From Muribaculaceae bacterium Isolate-110 (HZI) (lineage in GTDB: Bacteria; Bacteroidota; Bacteroidia; Bacteroidales; Muribaculaceae): a stretch of 64,000 nucleotides of DNA. The stretch covers positions 62,001 to 126,000 of the forward strand of contig RIBL01000002.1 of the NCBI GenBank assembly GCA_003762875.1, read 5' to 3'. A program made the position numbers and the translations under genes. The first letter of the stretch is position 1. Each line of letters opens with the position of its first letter. The notes beneath the pieces are model-generated. The model was not told the origin of the DNA, made no database searches, and worked only from the letters and a program-made list of their open reading frames with translations. Below are positions 17,981 to 25,946 of this stretch, piece after piece.

Positions 17981-19468
17981 ATGAAAAAGATATTATCATT
18001 AGCCCTCATATCGCTGTGCGTATCGTCGTGTGAGCTTACCGACGTTCTGGATCTTCCCCCGAAATATCAGGCCGACCTCGACGGAGCCATCACTACCCCG
18101 GCCGCAGTGGAGCTTGCCCTCAACGGTGTGTATCAGCAGATGCCCGGCTCTGTGGCCAACGTTGTGTATCCCACCGTCAGCGGCTCGTTCAAAGCCGGCA
18201 CCATGACCCGCCCCGACGAAGTGACCGGCACACTCAACTGCGTGTATTACTCCGAGCGCACACTCCCGCTGCTGAGCTTTGCTGATGCAACAGAGTGGAG
18301 TGCCGACTATGCCGTGATCAAGAACGCCAACTTTCTTGAAGTAGCCGTCAACCGAATGGCCGACTCGGAATTCTCCGGCAACCGACGCCGGGAGATACTC
18401 GGCGAACTGGCCTATTTCAAAGCCTTCGCCTACTTCCGTATTCTCTGCCGCTACTGCGAGTTCTGGGACGAGGAGAGCGAGTATGGCGTGGTGTTTCGCA
18501 ACGAAGCTCCCTCGGTCGAGAACGCGCCTATGGCACGAAGCTCGGTAAAGGATTCATATGACTACATACTCTCGCAGCTTGACATCGCCGTAGCCAATAC
18601 ACCGCAGTATACCGACCTGTCAAAAGTCAACGTCAAGGCCGCCGGAGCCCTCCGCGCCAAGGTGCTCTTCTATGCCGGAAGATATGACGAGGCCATCCGG
18701 GCCGTCGACGATGTGGTCGACACCGACGCTCCCCTGGCTGAGACAAGCTATGGCGGCATCTTTGACAACTTCGGCTCCACTCCCGAGATTTATTTCGCAA
18801 GAGTGTTTGACAAGAACGACGCCGGCCGCTCGATGCGCACATCGGCCTTCGGCGACGGCTCCAAGACACAAGGCTACTGGGGTCCGTCAGTCAAGTTTAT
18901 GGATTATGTAGGCGATGACCCGCGCACGACTGCCATATACCGCAACATACCCGAGCTGCTCGTCAACCGCAACACCCAGACTCTCTATGACTATCAGACA
19001 TGCCGCAAGACCTGGAACCAGGCCGACAACATGCCCGTGATATTCAGCCGCGAGGCCGAGCTGTATCTCATTAAGGCCGAGTCGCTCTTCCGCACAGGAG
19101 CCGCCATCGCCGACTGCTACGCGCCCGTCGCCAAGATACGCTCACGTGCCGGCGCGACAGTGGAGGCACCCGCCTCACGCGAAGAACTGGAGGATGCTAT
19201 CTTCCGCGAGTGGATGATCGAGATGTCGTTTGAAAACTGGCACGAATGGTTTGCCATGATTCGCTTCGCCGGATATGAAAACCCCGATTTCAGCCGTCTG
19301 CTGGCCATGAATCGTCATCTGAAAGAAGCTCTCGACAAGGAGTATGAGAAGTCGCAGGCGAGCGGTGACACATATTACAAACGCATCACCGACCGCCGCA
19401 TCGACGCCATCCCGACTTCCGAGACAAGTGCCAATCATCTGTGCAAGCAAAATCCAGGTTACAACTAA
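17981..19468 (+). CDS. RagB/SusD-type surface lipoprotein (locus 1)
   Basis: The start at ATG 17981 is chosen because it gives a clean lipoprotein signal (MKKILSLALISLCVSSC, Cys17). An upstream GTG at 17969 would add four residues. The 495-residue protein has the SusD architecture: an N-terminal TPR-like segment (LALNGVYQQM, RREILGELAYFKAFAYF) and a C-terminal SusD region ending in the typical LIKAESLFRTG and FREWMIEMSFENWHEWFAMIRF. It forms the lid of the SusC transporter on the cell surface and binds the ligand. It is directly followed by a thioredoxin-family gene. Confidence 0.93.
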   Translation: MKKILSLALISLCVSSCELTDVLDLPPKYQADLDGAITTPAAVELALNGVYQQMPGSVANVVYPTVSGSFKAGTMTRPDEVTGTLNCVYYSERTLPLLSFADATEWSADYAVIKNANFLEVAVNRMADSEFSGNRRREILGELAYFKAFAYFRILCRYCEFWDEESEYGVVFRNEAPSVENAPMARSSVKDSYDYILSQLDIAVANTPQYTDLSKVNVKAAGALRAKVLFYAGRYDEAIRAVDDVVDTDAPLAETSYGGIFDNFGSTPEIYFARVFDKNDAGRSMRTSAFGDGSKTQGYWGPSVKFMDYVGDDPRTTAIYRNIPELLVNRNTQTLYDYQTCRKTWNQADNMPVIFSREAELYLIKAESLFRTGAAIADCYAPVAKIRSRAGATVEAPASREELEDAIFREWMIEMSFENWHEWFAMIRFAGYENPDFSRLLAMNRHLKEALDKEYEKSQASGDTYYKRITDRRIDAIPTSETSANHLCKQNPGYN

Positions 19469-19480
19469 TCAGTCCGTCAC

Positions 19481-20635
19481 ATGAAAAGATTATTCACCAT
19501 AATTCTCGCCCTCGGCTGTCTCGCCACAATGTCAGCCAAAGAGCATGGCATAGAGTTTCGTCACGATCTGAAGTGGCAACAGGCACTCGAGGAGGCACGA
19601 AAGTCGGGCCGGCTGGTGTTTGTCGACTTCTACACCCAATGGTGCGGCCCCTGTTACAACATGGCCAAGACCGTCTTCACCCTTCCCGATGTTGCCTATT
19701 TCTACAACAACAACTTCATCAATCTCAAGATTGACTGCGAGGAGCCTGAGGAGGGCGTGGAACTCGCCCGCAAATATGGCGTACGCTCATTTCCCACTTA
19801 TGGATTCATCGACCCTGCAACGGGCGAGATGGTCCACCGCAGCGGCAGCCGTCAGAGCCCCGAACGGTTCATACGCACAGGCCAGGATGCCCTCGACCCC
19901 GCGCTGCGCTCGTTCAGACTCGACTCGCTCTACGAGAGCGGCGACCGTTCGCGCAAACTTCTCGCCGACTACATCCGATATTACGCCTCGGTTTACAAGC
20001 AGGAGAAAGTCAGCAAAGCGTTTGACGAACTCATCGCTTCAGGGGCCCGGCTGTCCGACCCCGACGTGTGGCCGCTGTTTGATGAGCACATCAAGGGTGT
20101 CACCACCTATCTGACCGAAGTCTCCGACAATTATGCCTCATACTGCTCACTCGTGGGCAAAGAGGCTGTCGACAGCAAACTGAACCGCGAGACACAGTAT
20201 GGCGACCCGCAACGCATCGCATCGCTGTGTGACTTTGCCGGCAAGGACTTCAACCTCAGGATGATTGACATCAACCGGCAGCTACAGCAGAAAGATTATG
20301 AAAACGCGGCCGCCACAATCGATGCCATGATAGCCGACAGCTCGGTCGACCGCCAGACGCTCATCGACCGTCTGAAATTCATGGTCCGTCTCAGCTACAA
20401 ATCCGACGAGATGCCCGACTTCTGGTTTGAGAAATGCGTCGGCTACCTTCGCTTTATCGCCTACAACAATCGTGAACGCGATGACGCGCAGGTGCACCAA
20501 CAGTATGCCGACGCCCTCGAACAGTTGATCACACGCCGTCAGTTTGCCGCCCCGACTGTCACCGCCGTGCCGACCGCCGGCAAGACAGTCTATGACATGA
20601 GGCCCGACGACCTCAAGCAGAAACCGCGCAAATAA
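19481..20635 (+). CDS. Secreted thioredoxin-fold protein
   Basis: A 384-residue protein with a signal peptide (about residues 1-19) and a thioredoxin domain carrying the active site WCGPC (residues 54-58) and the cis-proline segment VRSFPTYGF. The remaining 240 residues are helical and not recognised. It starts 12 bases after the SusD stop, so it belongs to the same operon. A periplasmic thiol-disulfide role is likely; reduction or oxidation of a component of this locus or of its ligand is an inference. The second SusC/SusD locus at 53-63 kb also ends in thioredoxin-family genes, of a different type. Confidence 0.9.
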   Translation: MKRLFTIILALGCLATMSAKEHGIEFRHDLKWQQALEEARKSGRLVFVDFYTQWCGPCYNMAKTVFTLPDVAYFYNNNFINLKIDCEEPEEGVELARKYGVRSFPTYGFIDPATGEMVHRSGSRQSPERFIRTGQDALDPALRSFRLDSLYESGDRSRKLLADYIRYYASVYKQEKVSKAFDELIASGARLSDPDVWPLFDEHIKGVTTYLTEVSDNYASYCSLVGKEAVDSKLNRETQYGDPQRIASLCDFAGKDFNLRMIDINRQLQQKDYENAAATIDAMIADSSVDRQTLIDRLKFMVRLSYKSDEMPDFWFEKCVGYLRFIAYNNRERDDAQVHQQYADALEQLITRRQFAAPTVTAVPTAGKTVYDMRPDDLKQKPRK

Positions 20636-20683
20636 CCACGGCCCACCAGCCGCAATCACCCCCCTCGGGTACACATTAAGAAC

Positions 20684-20766
20684 GATAGTCCCGGAAGAGA
20701 CATCAGCTTTCAGTTATGGCTGCCTATCAGCCGTGTAACAAGGCCGATGTCACTCCCGGGACTATT
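20684..20766. repeat. Long imperfect hairpin upstream of tpiA
   Basis: The arms 20684-20707 and 20742-20766 pair almost throughout (GATAGTCCCGG with CCGGGACTAT, and GACATC with GATGTC). A smaller GGCTG...CAGCC hairpin sits inside the loop. It lies between the thioredoxin stop and the tpiA promoter. It could be an operon terminator, although there is no T run, or a structured RNA element. Confidence 0.65.
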
Positions 20767-20825
20767 GTCTCTACAGATCTCAGGCCCGCGGAAAACTCCC
20801 CTGCGCGGCAGGTCGATTTTTATAT

Positions 20826-20856
20826 TTTGCAATCTCGACTAAAATCGCTAATTTTG
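20826..20856 (+). promoter_or_regulatory. Promoter of tpiA
   Basis: TTTG (20826-20829), a 19-base spacer and TAATTTTG (20849-20856), 38 bases before the ATG. Confidence 0.75.
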
Positions 20857-20893
20857 CCGTCGGAAATAATCCCAATATTATAATAAGGTAAAA

Positions 20894-21649
20894 ATGAGAA
20901 AAAACATCGTTGCAGGCAACTGGAAAATGAACACCACCCTGCCCGAAGGTATCAAGCTCGCCGAGGAGGTAAACGCCGCCCTGGCCGGTTGCACCCCCAA
21001 GTGTGACGTGGTTATCTGCGTGCCTTTCACCCACCTGGCATCCATCAACAACGTTATTGACAAGACCCGTCTCGGTCTCGGAGCTGAAAACTGCGCCGAC
21101 CACAAGAGCGGAGCCTATACCGGCGAAGTGTCAGCCCCCATGGTGGCATCGACCGGTGCGACATATGTAATCCTCGGCCACTCGGAGCGTCGTCAGTATT
21201 ATGGCGAAACCGCCGAGACCCTCCGCGAGAAGGTGCGTCTGGCCCTTGACAACAACCTCACCCCCATCTTCTGCATCGGCGAGGTGCTAGAGGAGCGCGA
21301 GAACGGCACATTCTTTGACGTAGTGAAGGCTCAGATCGAGGAAGGCCTCTTCAACCTCTCGGCTGAAGAGTTTGGCAAAATCATTCTCGCCTACGAGCCC
21401 GTATGGGCTATCGGCACCGGCAAGACCGCTACCGACGACCAGGCTCAGGAGATGCACGCCTTCATCCGTCAGACCATCGCCGACAAGTATGGCAAAGAGG
21501 TGGCTGACAACACTTCAATCCTCTACGGCGGTAGCTGCAAGCCCTCCAACGCCAAGGAACTTTTCGCCAAGCCCGACGTTGACGGCGGTCTTATAGGCGG
21601 CGCAGCCCTCGAAGCCGAATCATTCATGGGCATCGTTACAGCTTTCTAA
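20894..21649 (+). CDS. tpiA: Triosephosphate isomerase
   Basis: A 251-residue TIM barrel of normal length. It has the N-terminal substrate-binding NWKMN, the catalytic His in ILGHSERR, and the catalytic Glu with flexible loop in [14 protein letters not shown], followed by [11 protein letters not shown] and GLIGGAALE. It interconverts dihydroxyacetone phosphate and glyceraldehyde-3-phosphate in glycolysis. A strong terminator follows, but the two downstream genes (SPOR protein, folE) keep the same direction; this order is common in Bacteroidetes. Confidence 0.98.
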   Translation: MRKNIVAGNWKMNTTLPEGIKLAEEVNAALAGCTPKCDVVICVPFTHLASINNVIDKTRLGLGAENCADHKSGAYTGEVSAPMVASTGATYVILGHSERRQYYGETAETLREKVRLALDNNLTPIFCIGEVLEERENGTFFDVVKAQIEEGLFNLSAEEFGKIILAYEPVWAIGTGKTATDDQAQEMHAFIRQTIADKYGKEVADNTSILYGGSCKPSNAKELFAKPDVDGGLIGGAALEAESFMGIVTAF

Positions 21650-21674
21650 AAAGCCTTGTAAAGCCATAAGTCAC

Positions 21675-21724
21675 AAAAGTTAAGATAATGTCATGAAACA
21701 AGGGATATTATCTTAACTTTTTAA
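21675..21724 (+). terminator. Terminator after tpiA
   Basis: A 15-base perfect stem (21675-21689 AAAAGTTAAGATAAT with 21707-21721) and a 17-base loop, followed by T residues. Confidence 0.85.
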
Positions 21725-21772
21725 ACTTTTTCTCAATCTCCCCACCCCACCACCACAAAATTCTATATCAGC

Positions 21773-22258
21773 ATGCGCGCCTATCACATAGCAATCATAA
21801 CGCTTGCCCTCAGCGGACTCGCCGTCCGGGGCGAGGAAAAGGTTGTGACCATCGTCGACCACATTACCGAGGGAACGACCAACACAGTCACCCAGCCCGG
21901 GGCACTGCTCAAACGCCTCTGCAAGATAGTCGATAACACTGAGGAGGAGGACCGCACAGAAGAGCCCTCCAAGCCCGTTGCAGGACGTCTGGCTGGATAT
22001 AGAGTACAGGTGTTCAGTGACAACAACGTGCGCACCGCCAAAGCCGAAGCCGCCTCCAAGCAACGCGTCATATCGGCACGCTTCCCCCAATATCAGACCT
22101 ATGTGCGCTACACCTCGCCCTACTGGCGACTCAAAGTGGGCGACTTCAGGACTCAACAGGAAGCCAACGCCGCCGCCGAGGAGCTGCGCAAGGCATTTCC
22201 CGCCTACAGCAAAGAGATACGCGTGGTACGCGACCGTATAAGTATGCCCCACGACTGA
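21773..22258 (+). CDS. SPOR-domain periplasmic protein
   Basis: A 161-residue protein with a short N-terminal signal segment (about residues 1-20), a linker rich in acidic residues and a C-terminal SPOR domain (about 84-155: GYRVQVFSDNNVRTAKAEA, YVRYTSPYWRLKVGDFRTQQ, EANAAAEELRKAF). SPOR domains bind denuded glycan strands of septal peptidoglycan. The gene precedes folE by 59 bases, within the tpiA-SPOR-folE order that recurs in Bacteroidetes; no functional link between the three is known. Confidence 0.9.
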   Translation: MRAYHIAIITLALSGLAVRGEEKVVTIVDHITEGTTNTVTQPGALLKRLCKIVDNTEEEDRTEEPSKPVAGRLAGYRVQVFSDNNVRTAKAEAASKQRVISARFPQYQTYVRYTSPYWRLKVGDFRTQQEANAAAEELRKAFPAYSKEIRVVRDRISMPHD

Positions 22259-22317
22259 TAGACACCCCTCTCACCTCCAGATTAGCCCCCTCTCAATCCA
22301 ACCATCAACATCCGACA

Positions 22318-22911
22318 ATGAGCACACAGGTATCCAACATTTCAGACGAGACTATCGCAGAGATCGCGCGCCACTATAAGGCCATAATCACTCTGCTTGG
22401 TGAGGACATAGAACGCGAAGGACTGATCAAGACCCCTATGCGCGCCGCCAAAGCCATGGTATATGCCACACGTGGCTATCGTCAGGATGCCGACACGATT
22501 ATCAACGAGGCCATATTCACCCACGAGGGGTCTGACATGGTGATTGTGCGCGACATTGAGTTTTACTCGCTGTGCGAGCACCACATACTCCCATTCTACG
22601 GCAAAGTGTCGATAGGATACATCCCCGACAGCCGCACCATCGGACTTAGCAAACTCGCCCGCCTGGTCGACTTCTACGCCCGCCGTCTGCAGGTACAGGA
22701 GCGCATGACTGCGCAGATATGTCGAATAGTCATGGAGAAACTCGGAGCAAAGGGCGTGATTGTGGCATGCACAGCCGACCACTTGTGCATGAAGATGCGA
22801 GGTGTAGAAAAACAGATGTCGGCCACCACTACGGTCGAGAGCGCGGGAGCGTTCAAAGAGTCAGCTTCTCTGCGCGAAGAATTCTTCCGCACGCTCGCAC
22901 AAGGACGCTGA
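22318..22911 (+). CDS. folE: GTP cyclohydrolase I
   Basis: A 197-residue FolE. Zinc and catalytic motifs are present: SLCEHHILPFYGKVSIGYIP carries the Cys and His ligands, and ACTADHLCMKMRG carries the third. It converts GTP to 7,8-dihydroneopterin triphosphate, the first step of folate (or queuosine/pterin) synthesis, as a homodecamer. It is the last gene before a 608-base non-coding interval. Confidence 0.98.
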   Translation: MSTQVSNISDETIAEIARHYKAIITLLGEDIEREGLIKTPMRAAKAMVYATRGYRQDADTIINEAIFTHEGSDMVIVRDIEFYSLCEHHILPFYGKVSIGYIPDSRTIGLSKLARLVDFYARRLQVQERMTAQICRIVMEKLGAKGVIVACTADHLCMKMRGVEKQMSATTTVESAGAFKESASLREEFFRTLAQGR

Positions 22912-23066
22912 CGCCGGCTCAGCATCTCAGCCCGGCTGACCGAAGGGCAATCCATACCCCACAACCGTTTTTTACATTATTTTAGTAAATTTACAGCCAA
23001 AATCCACCCCGCCGACGGGGCGGATGTTAAACTGCGCCCCGGTTTAATCAATTAGAGTTAAAGCTC

Positions 23067-23097
23067 TTGCGCATAACCGATTAATGCAGTAATTTTG
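23067..23097 (+). promoter_or_regulatory. Promoter of candidate small RNA
   Basis: TTG (23067-23069), a 20-base spacer and TAATTTTG (23090-23097). No protein start follows, but a terminator lies about 260 bases downstream. Confidence 0.6.
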
Positions 23098-23102
23098 CAT
23101 TA

Positions 23103-23361
23103 GAAAAATAACACGGTACTATCGGAAAACACGCAAGTAATAGTCTACAATTAAATTTTTACTAAAACTACATAGCAAATAATCTTCAGCCATTATCTGA
23201 TACTTTTTTTAAGAAACGTTCATTCCTTTTTTTACCATTAATGTCAAATCTAAGATTGCTGACACCGCCTGATGATCAAGGCTCATAAAAGCATACCGAT
23301 AATTAGAATTGATGATTATAATTACGGGCACTTTCTGCGCGAGGCAGAGGGTGCTTTTTTA
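23103..23361 (+). ncRNA. Candidate small RNA of about 260 nt
   Basis: The region between a Bacteroidetes-type promoter and a strong intrinsic terminator holds no convincing protein gene. Near its 3' end a stem pairs CCGATAATTAGAAT with ATTATAATTACGG (one indel and one mismatch), directly followed by the terminator stem. The rest is AT-rich. Only tiny frames are present (for example a 15-codon one starting near 23240). It is not recognisable as tmRNA, RNase P RNA or a tRNA. The 5' end is inferred from the -7 box. Confidence 0.45.
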
Positions 23362-23362
23362 A
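23328..23362 (+). terminator. Terminator of candidate small RNA
   Basis: GGGCACTTTCTGC and GCAGAGGGTGC pair around a short GCGAG loop, followed by a run of six T residues. Confidence 0.8.
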
Positions 23363-23386
23363 TTGTTTCTGAAATATCATCTTAGG

Positions 23387-23509
23387 GAGATACAAAAGGA
23401 CAAAAGACTCAGAAGAGACAAAAGTTTCATAATTCATAGGCAAAGCAAGTGCTTTATGAAATAAAAAAACTTTTGTCTCTTCTGAGCCTTTTGTCCTTTT
23501 GGATATCCT
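23387..23509. repeat. Convergent-end palindrome, copy 2
   Basis: An imperfect inverted repeat with arms of about 41-46 bases (23387-23427 and 23464-23509). The left arm reads GATACAAAAGGACAAAAG, then ACTCAGAAGAGACAAAAG. An inner TTTCATAA/TTATGAAA pair extends the stem. It lies just beyond the stop of rlmD on the minus strand and faces the folE side, as the other copies face convergent genes. Confidence 0.88.
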
Positions 23510-23519
23510 CCCCCTGTTT

Positions 23520-24929
23520 TTACCGCAAAGTCAGGGCGACGACGTTTTCGACGTGCTGTGTGTGGGGGAACATATCGACAGGCTGCACGGCCTCGATGTC
23601 ATATTTTTCATGAAGCAAGGCGAGGTCGCGGGCCTGTGTGGCCGGATTGCAGCTCACATATACTATGCGGGCCGGAGAGGCTTCGAGTATCACCTTGACT
23701 ACATCTTCATGCATGCCGGCTCGCGGGGGGTCGACTATCATCACGTCGGGACGGCCGTGACGCTCTATAAACTCGGCCGTGAGCACATTTTTCATATCTC
23801 CGGCATAAAACTCGGTATTATCCAGACCGTTGACACGGGCATTGACCTTGGCGTCCTCGATAGCCTCGGGCACATACTCCACACCCACCACATGGCGGCA
23901 TGAGCGCGCGAGGAAGAGCGCGATGGTGCCGGTGCCGGTGTAGAGGTCATAGACGAGTTCATCGCCCGTCAGACGCGCGAAGTCTCGAGCCACGCTGTAC
24001 AGGCGGTAAGCCTGACGTGAGTTGGTCTGATAGAACGACTTGGGACCGATGCGAAACCGCAGCCCTTCCATCTCCTCCTCGATATATTCACGACCTTTCC
24101 ACGTAACGATGTCGAGGTCGCCCACGGTGTCGTTGACCTTGGTGTTGATCACATATTGCAGCGAAGTGATTTCGGGAAACTCCGCGTCGACGGCTTTCAT
24201 CAGTGCCTCGATGGCCTCGGGATTGTCCTCTCCGACGGCCATAAGCACCATCACCTCGCCGGTCGAGGCTATGCGTATCATGAGTGTGCGCAGGAAGCCG
24301 TGGTTGGCGCGTATGTCATAAAACTCCAGATTGTGCTCCTTGCCGTAATTCTTTATAAATGTGCGTATGCGGTTGCCGAGATCGTCCTGAAGATGGCATG
24401 CATTAATGTCGAGCACCTTGTCAAATCCGCCCGGTATGTGAAATCCGGCTGCGCGGCGGTCGGGAAACTCCACGCCTGATCTCATCTGGTCAAATGTGAG
24501 CCACATCTTTGACGAGAAAGTATATTCCATCTTGTTGCGATAGTGCCATATCTCCTCCGACCCGAGTATGGGGGTGATTTCGGGAAACGGCACCTTGGCT
24601 ATCCTCTCGAGCGCGTCCTTGACCTGACGCTGCTTGCATTGCAACTGAAATTCATACGGCAGATGCTGCCAGCGACAGCCGCCACATACGGTGAAGTGCT
24701 CGCAGCGCGGCTCCTCTCTGACAGGCGAAGGCTCGACAAGACGCTCTATATGCCCCTCGGCATATGACTTCTTCTTGCGATCGAGCTTGACGTCAGCTAC
24801 ATCGCCCGGTGCTCCAAACGGAATAAACACTACCATATCATCGACGCGCGCCAGGGCATTGCCCTCGGCGGCCACATCGGTTATCTTGACCCCTTCGAGA
24901 GTGGGGAGCTCTTTGCGTTTTCTGCTCAT
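23520..24929 (-). CDS. rlmD: 23S rRNA (uracil-5-)-methyltransferase, RlmD/TrmA type
   Basis: A 469-residue class I SAM-dependent methyltransferase. It has an N-terminal TRAM RNA-binding domain (residues about 8-68), an iron-sulfur cluster motif (CEHFTVCGGCRWQH, with the fourth Cys in LQCKQ), a SAM-binding VYDLYTGTGTIALFLA, and the catalytic region IVDPPRAGM and IVYVSCNPATQARDL. The family makes 5-methyluridine in 23S rRNA. Which position is modified (RlmD, RlmC or RlmCD type) is not settled by sequence alone, so the symbol is a family-level guess. It is transcribed alone and converges on folE across a palindromic repeat. Confidence 0.88.
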   Translation of the reverse strand: MSRKRKELPTLEGVKITDVAAEGNALARVDDMVVFIPFGAPGDVADVKLDRKKKSYAEGHIERLVEPSPVREEPRCEHFTVCGGCRWQHLPYEFQLQCKQRQVKDALERIAKVPFPEITPILGSEEIWHYRNKMEYTFSSKMWLTFDQMRSGVEFPDRRAAGFHIPGGFDKVLDINACHLQDDLGNRIRTFIKNYGKEHNLEFYDIRANHGFLRTLMIRIASTGEVMVLMAVGEDNPEAIEALMKAVDAEFPEITSLQYVINTKVNDTVGDLDIVTWKGREYIEEEMEGLRFRIGPKSFYQTNSRQAYRLYSVARDFARLTGDELVYDLYTGTGTIALFLARSCRHVVGVEYVPEAIEDAKVNARVNGLDNTEFYAGDMKNVLTAEFIERHGRPDVMIVDPPRAGMHEDVVKVILEASPARIVYVSCNPATQARDLALLHEKYDIEAVQPVDMFPHTQHVENVVALTLR

Positions 24930-25196
24930 TCAGAATTATATGTGATAATATTATTGGCTGTGACAATCGGTTGAGGGTGAGGAGGACCAAACCGAGATTC
25001 AAAATTACGCAATAATTCCGCTCGCGCCCCTTTCTATCACATTTTTTAACATTTGCAAGACTCATCCCGCATCCGTTATACGACTGAAAACCACGTGATT
25101 TCAGCATGATGAATTTCACCACGCGATACCACCAAATAAACTACTTATTAACAACGATTTACAAACGTATTGATGAATATTTTTCAGCTTTGATTT
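24930..25196. other. Non-coding gap between divergent rlmD and lipoprotein genes
   Basis: It holds a minus-strand TAATTTTG box at 25007-25000, likely the -7 element for rlmD, and a 21-base imperfect palindrome centred on CACGTG at 25084-25104. A frame beginning at 25106 lies ahead of the lipoprotein but is outside its predicted transcript. Nothing else was seen. Confidence 0.5.
25084..25104. repeat. Imperfect palindrome with CACGTG core
   Basis: CTGAAA and TTTCAG arms flank a CCACGTGAT core. It could be an operator, or by its core a ParB site, although the flanks do not match the general parS consensus. Confidence 0.35.
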
Positions 25197-25228
25197 TTTG
25201 CAATCATCCACTTCTTCCTATAACTTTG
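25197..25228 (+). promoter_or_regulatory. Promoter of the 25.3-kb lipoprotein gene
   Basis: TTTG (25197-25200), a 20-base spacer and TAACTTTG (25221-25228). This fixes the ATG at 25262 as the start, since an in-frame ATG at 25106 lies upstream of the promoter. Confidence 0.75.
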
Positions 25229-25261
25229 CGACATCATAAACCAACAAAAATCTCACATTTT

Positions 25262-25888
25262 ATGAAACATTTAATCAAACTGCCGTTCATCGCACTGCTC
25301 CTCTCGGTCCTGTGCATAGTGTCTTGCTCATCGGATGCTGATGAAATTCTTGAACAAAATAATGACGTCACAACCATAGAGCCCCAGATTATCTCTTCTG
25401 ACAACTGCTCAGAAGACGAACTTTCAGACACCACTTACTGGAAAAGTATAGATGAAAACTGCGAAGAAGCATCTTTCATACCGATAACGATGCTTGATTC
25501 TGCTGAATTTTTTAATCGAATAAAAAATGTAAATTTTATTAAGCCTGCTATAAGCAGATTTGCATCAGAAGATTATATAAAATTTAGGCCCTACGGCTCT
25601 CTACACGAAGGAAATATCAGCTTTCGGGGCTTTAGAGTAAGATATTACACGTCTTATATATATCAATTCCCAATCGATATGAAAGCATATAGAGCGGGCT
25701 ATCAATGCAGAAAAGATGAACACTATGGAGCATGCTATGGACATGCGAAGAGCGACAGTGAAGTTTATGTATGCCTGGATATCATTCAAAAAGTAGGCGA
25801 TAAAGAATATGAATATGCCTATACTGTTGGATTAGAGGCTTTAATATCAAATAAAAGATTTATTGTTAACCCTCTTGGAGCCTTGTGA
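25262..25888 (+). CDS. Lipoprotein of unknown function
   Basis: A 208-residue protein with a lipoprotein signal (hydrophobic core FIALLLSVLCIVSC, Cys22), then an acidic, Ser/Asp/Glu-rich linker and a mixed domain with several aromatic residues and four cysteines (DNC, ENCEE, YQC, GACYG) that could form disulfides. No family was recognised. Base composition is lower in GC than the flanking housekeeping genes. It has its own promoter and is followed 58 bases later by a TPR lipoprotein gene that has its own promoter too, so they are probably separate units. Confidence 0.72.
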   Translation: MKHLIKLPFIALLLSVLCIVSCSSDADEILEQNNDVTTIEPQIISSDNCSEDELSDTTYWKSIDENCEEASFIPITMLDSAEFFNRIKNVNFIKPAISRFASEDYIKFRPYGSLHEGNISFRGFRVRYYTSYIYQFPIDMKAYRAGYQCRKDEHYGACYGHAKSDSEVYVCLDIIQKVGDKEYEYAYTVGLEALISNKRFIVNPLGAL

Positions 25889-25911
25889 TTTTTCAAAAAC
25901 ATTTGTATTTA

Positions 25912-25942
25912 TTTGATTATCGCTCTTATTTGTGTAAATTTG
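25912..25942 (+). promoter_or_regulatory. Promoter of the TPR regulator gene
   Basis: TTTG (25912-25915), a 19-base spacer and TAAATTTG (25935-25942). The ATG follows four bases after the box, so the transcript is probably leaderless. Confidence 0.72.
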
Positions 25943-25946
25943 CGAC

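Larger units (their letters stand above)
22912..23386. other. Long non-coding interval after folE
   Basis: No credible protein gene longer than about 15 codons is seen. In order it holds a weak GC-rich hairpin just after folE, a compact CCCCG/CGGGG hairpin near 23007-23020, a good promoter, an AT-rich stretch and a strong terminator. The last three make a candidate small RNA, described separately. Confidence 0.6.

Noticed and set aside
20641-22911. tRNA or other known RNA gene in the tpiA-folE gaps
   Set aside because: No acceptor, anticodon or T-arm patterns were found in any gap of the window. The structured element before tpiA does not resemble a tRNA.
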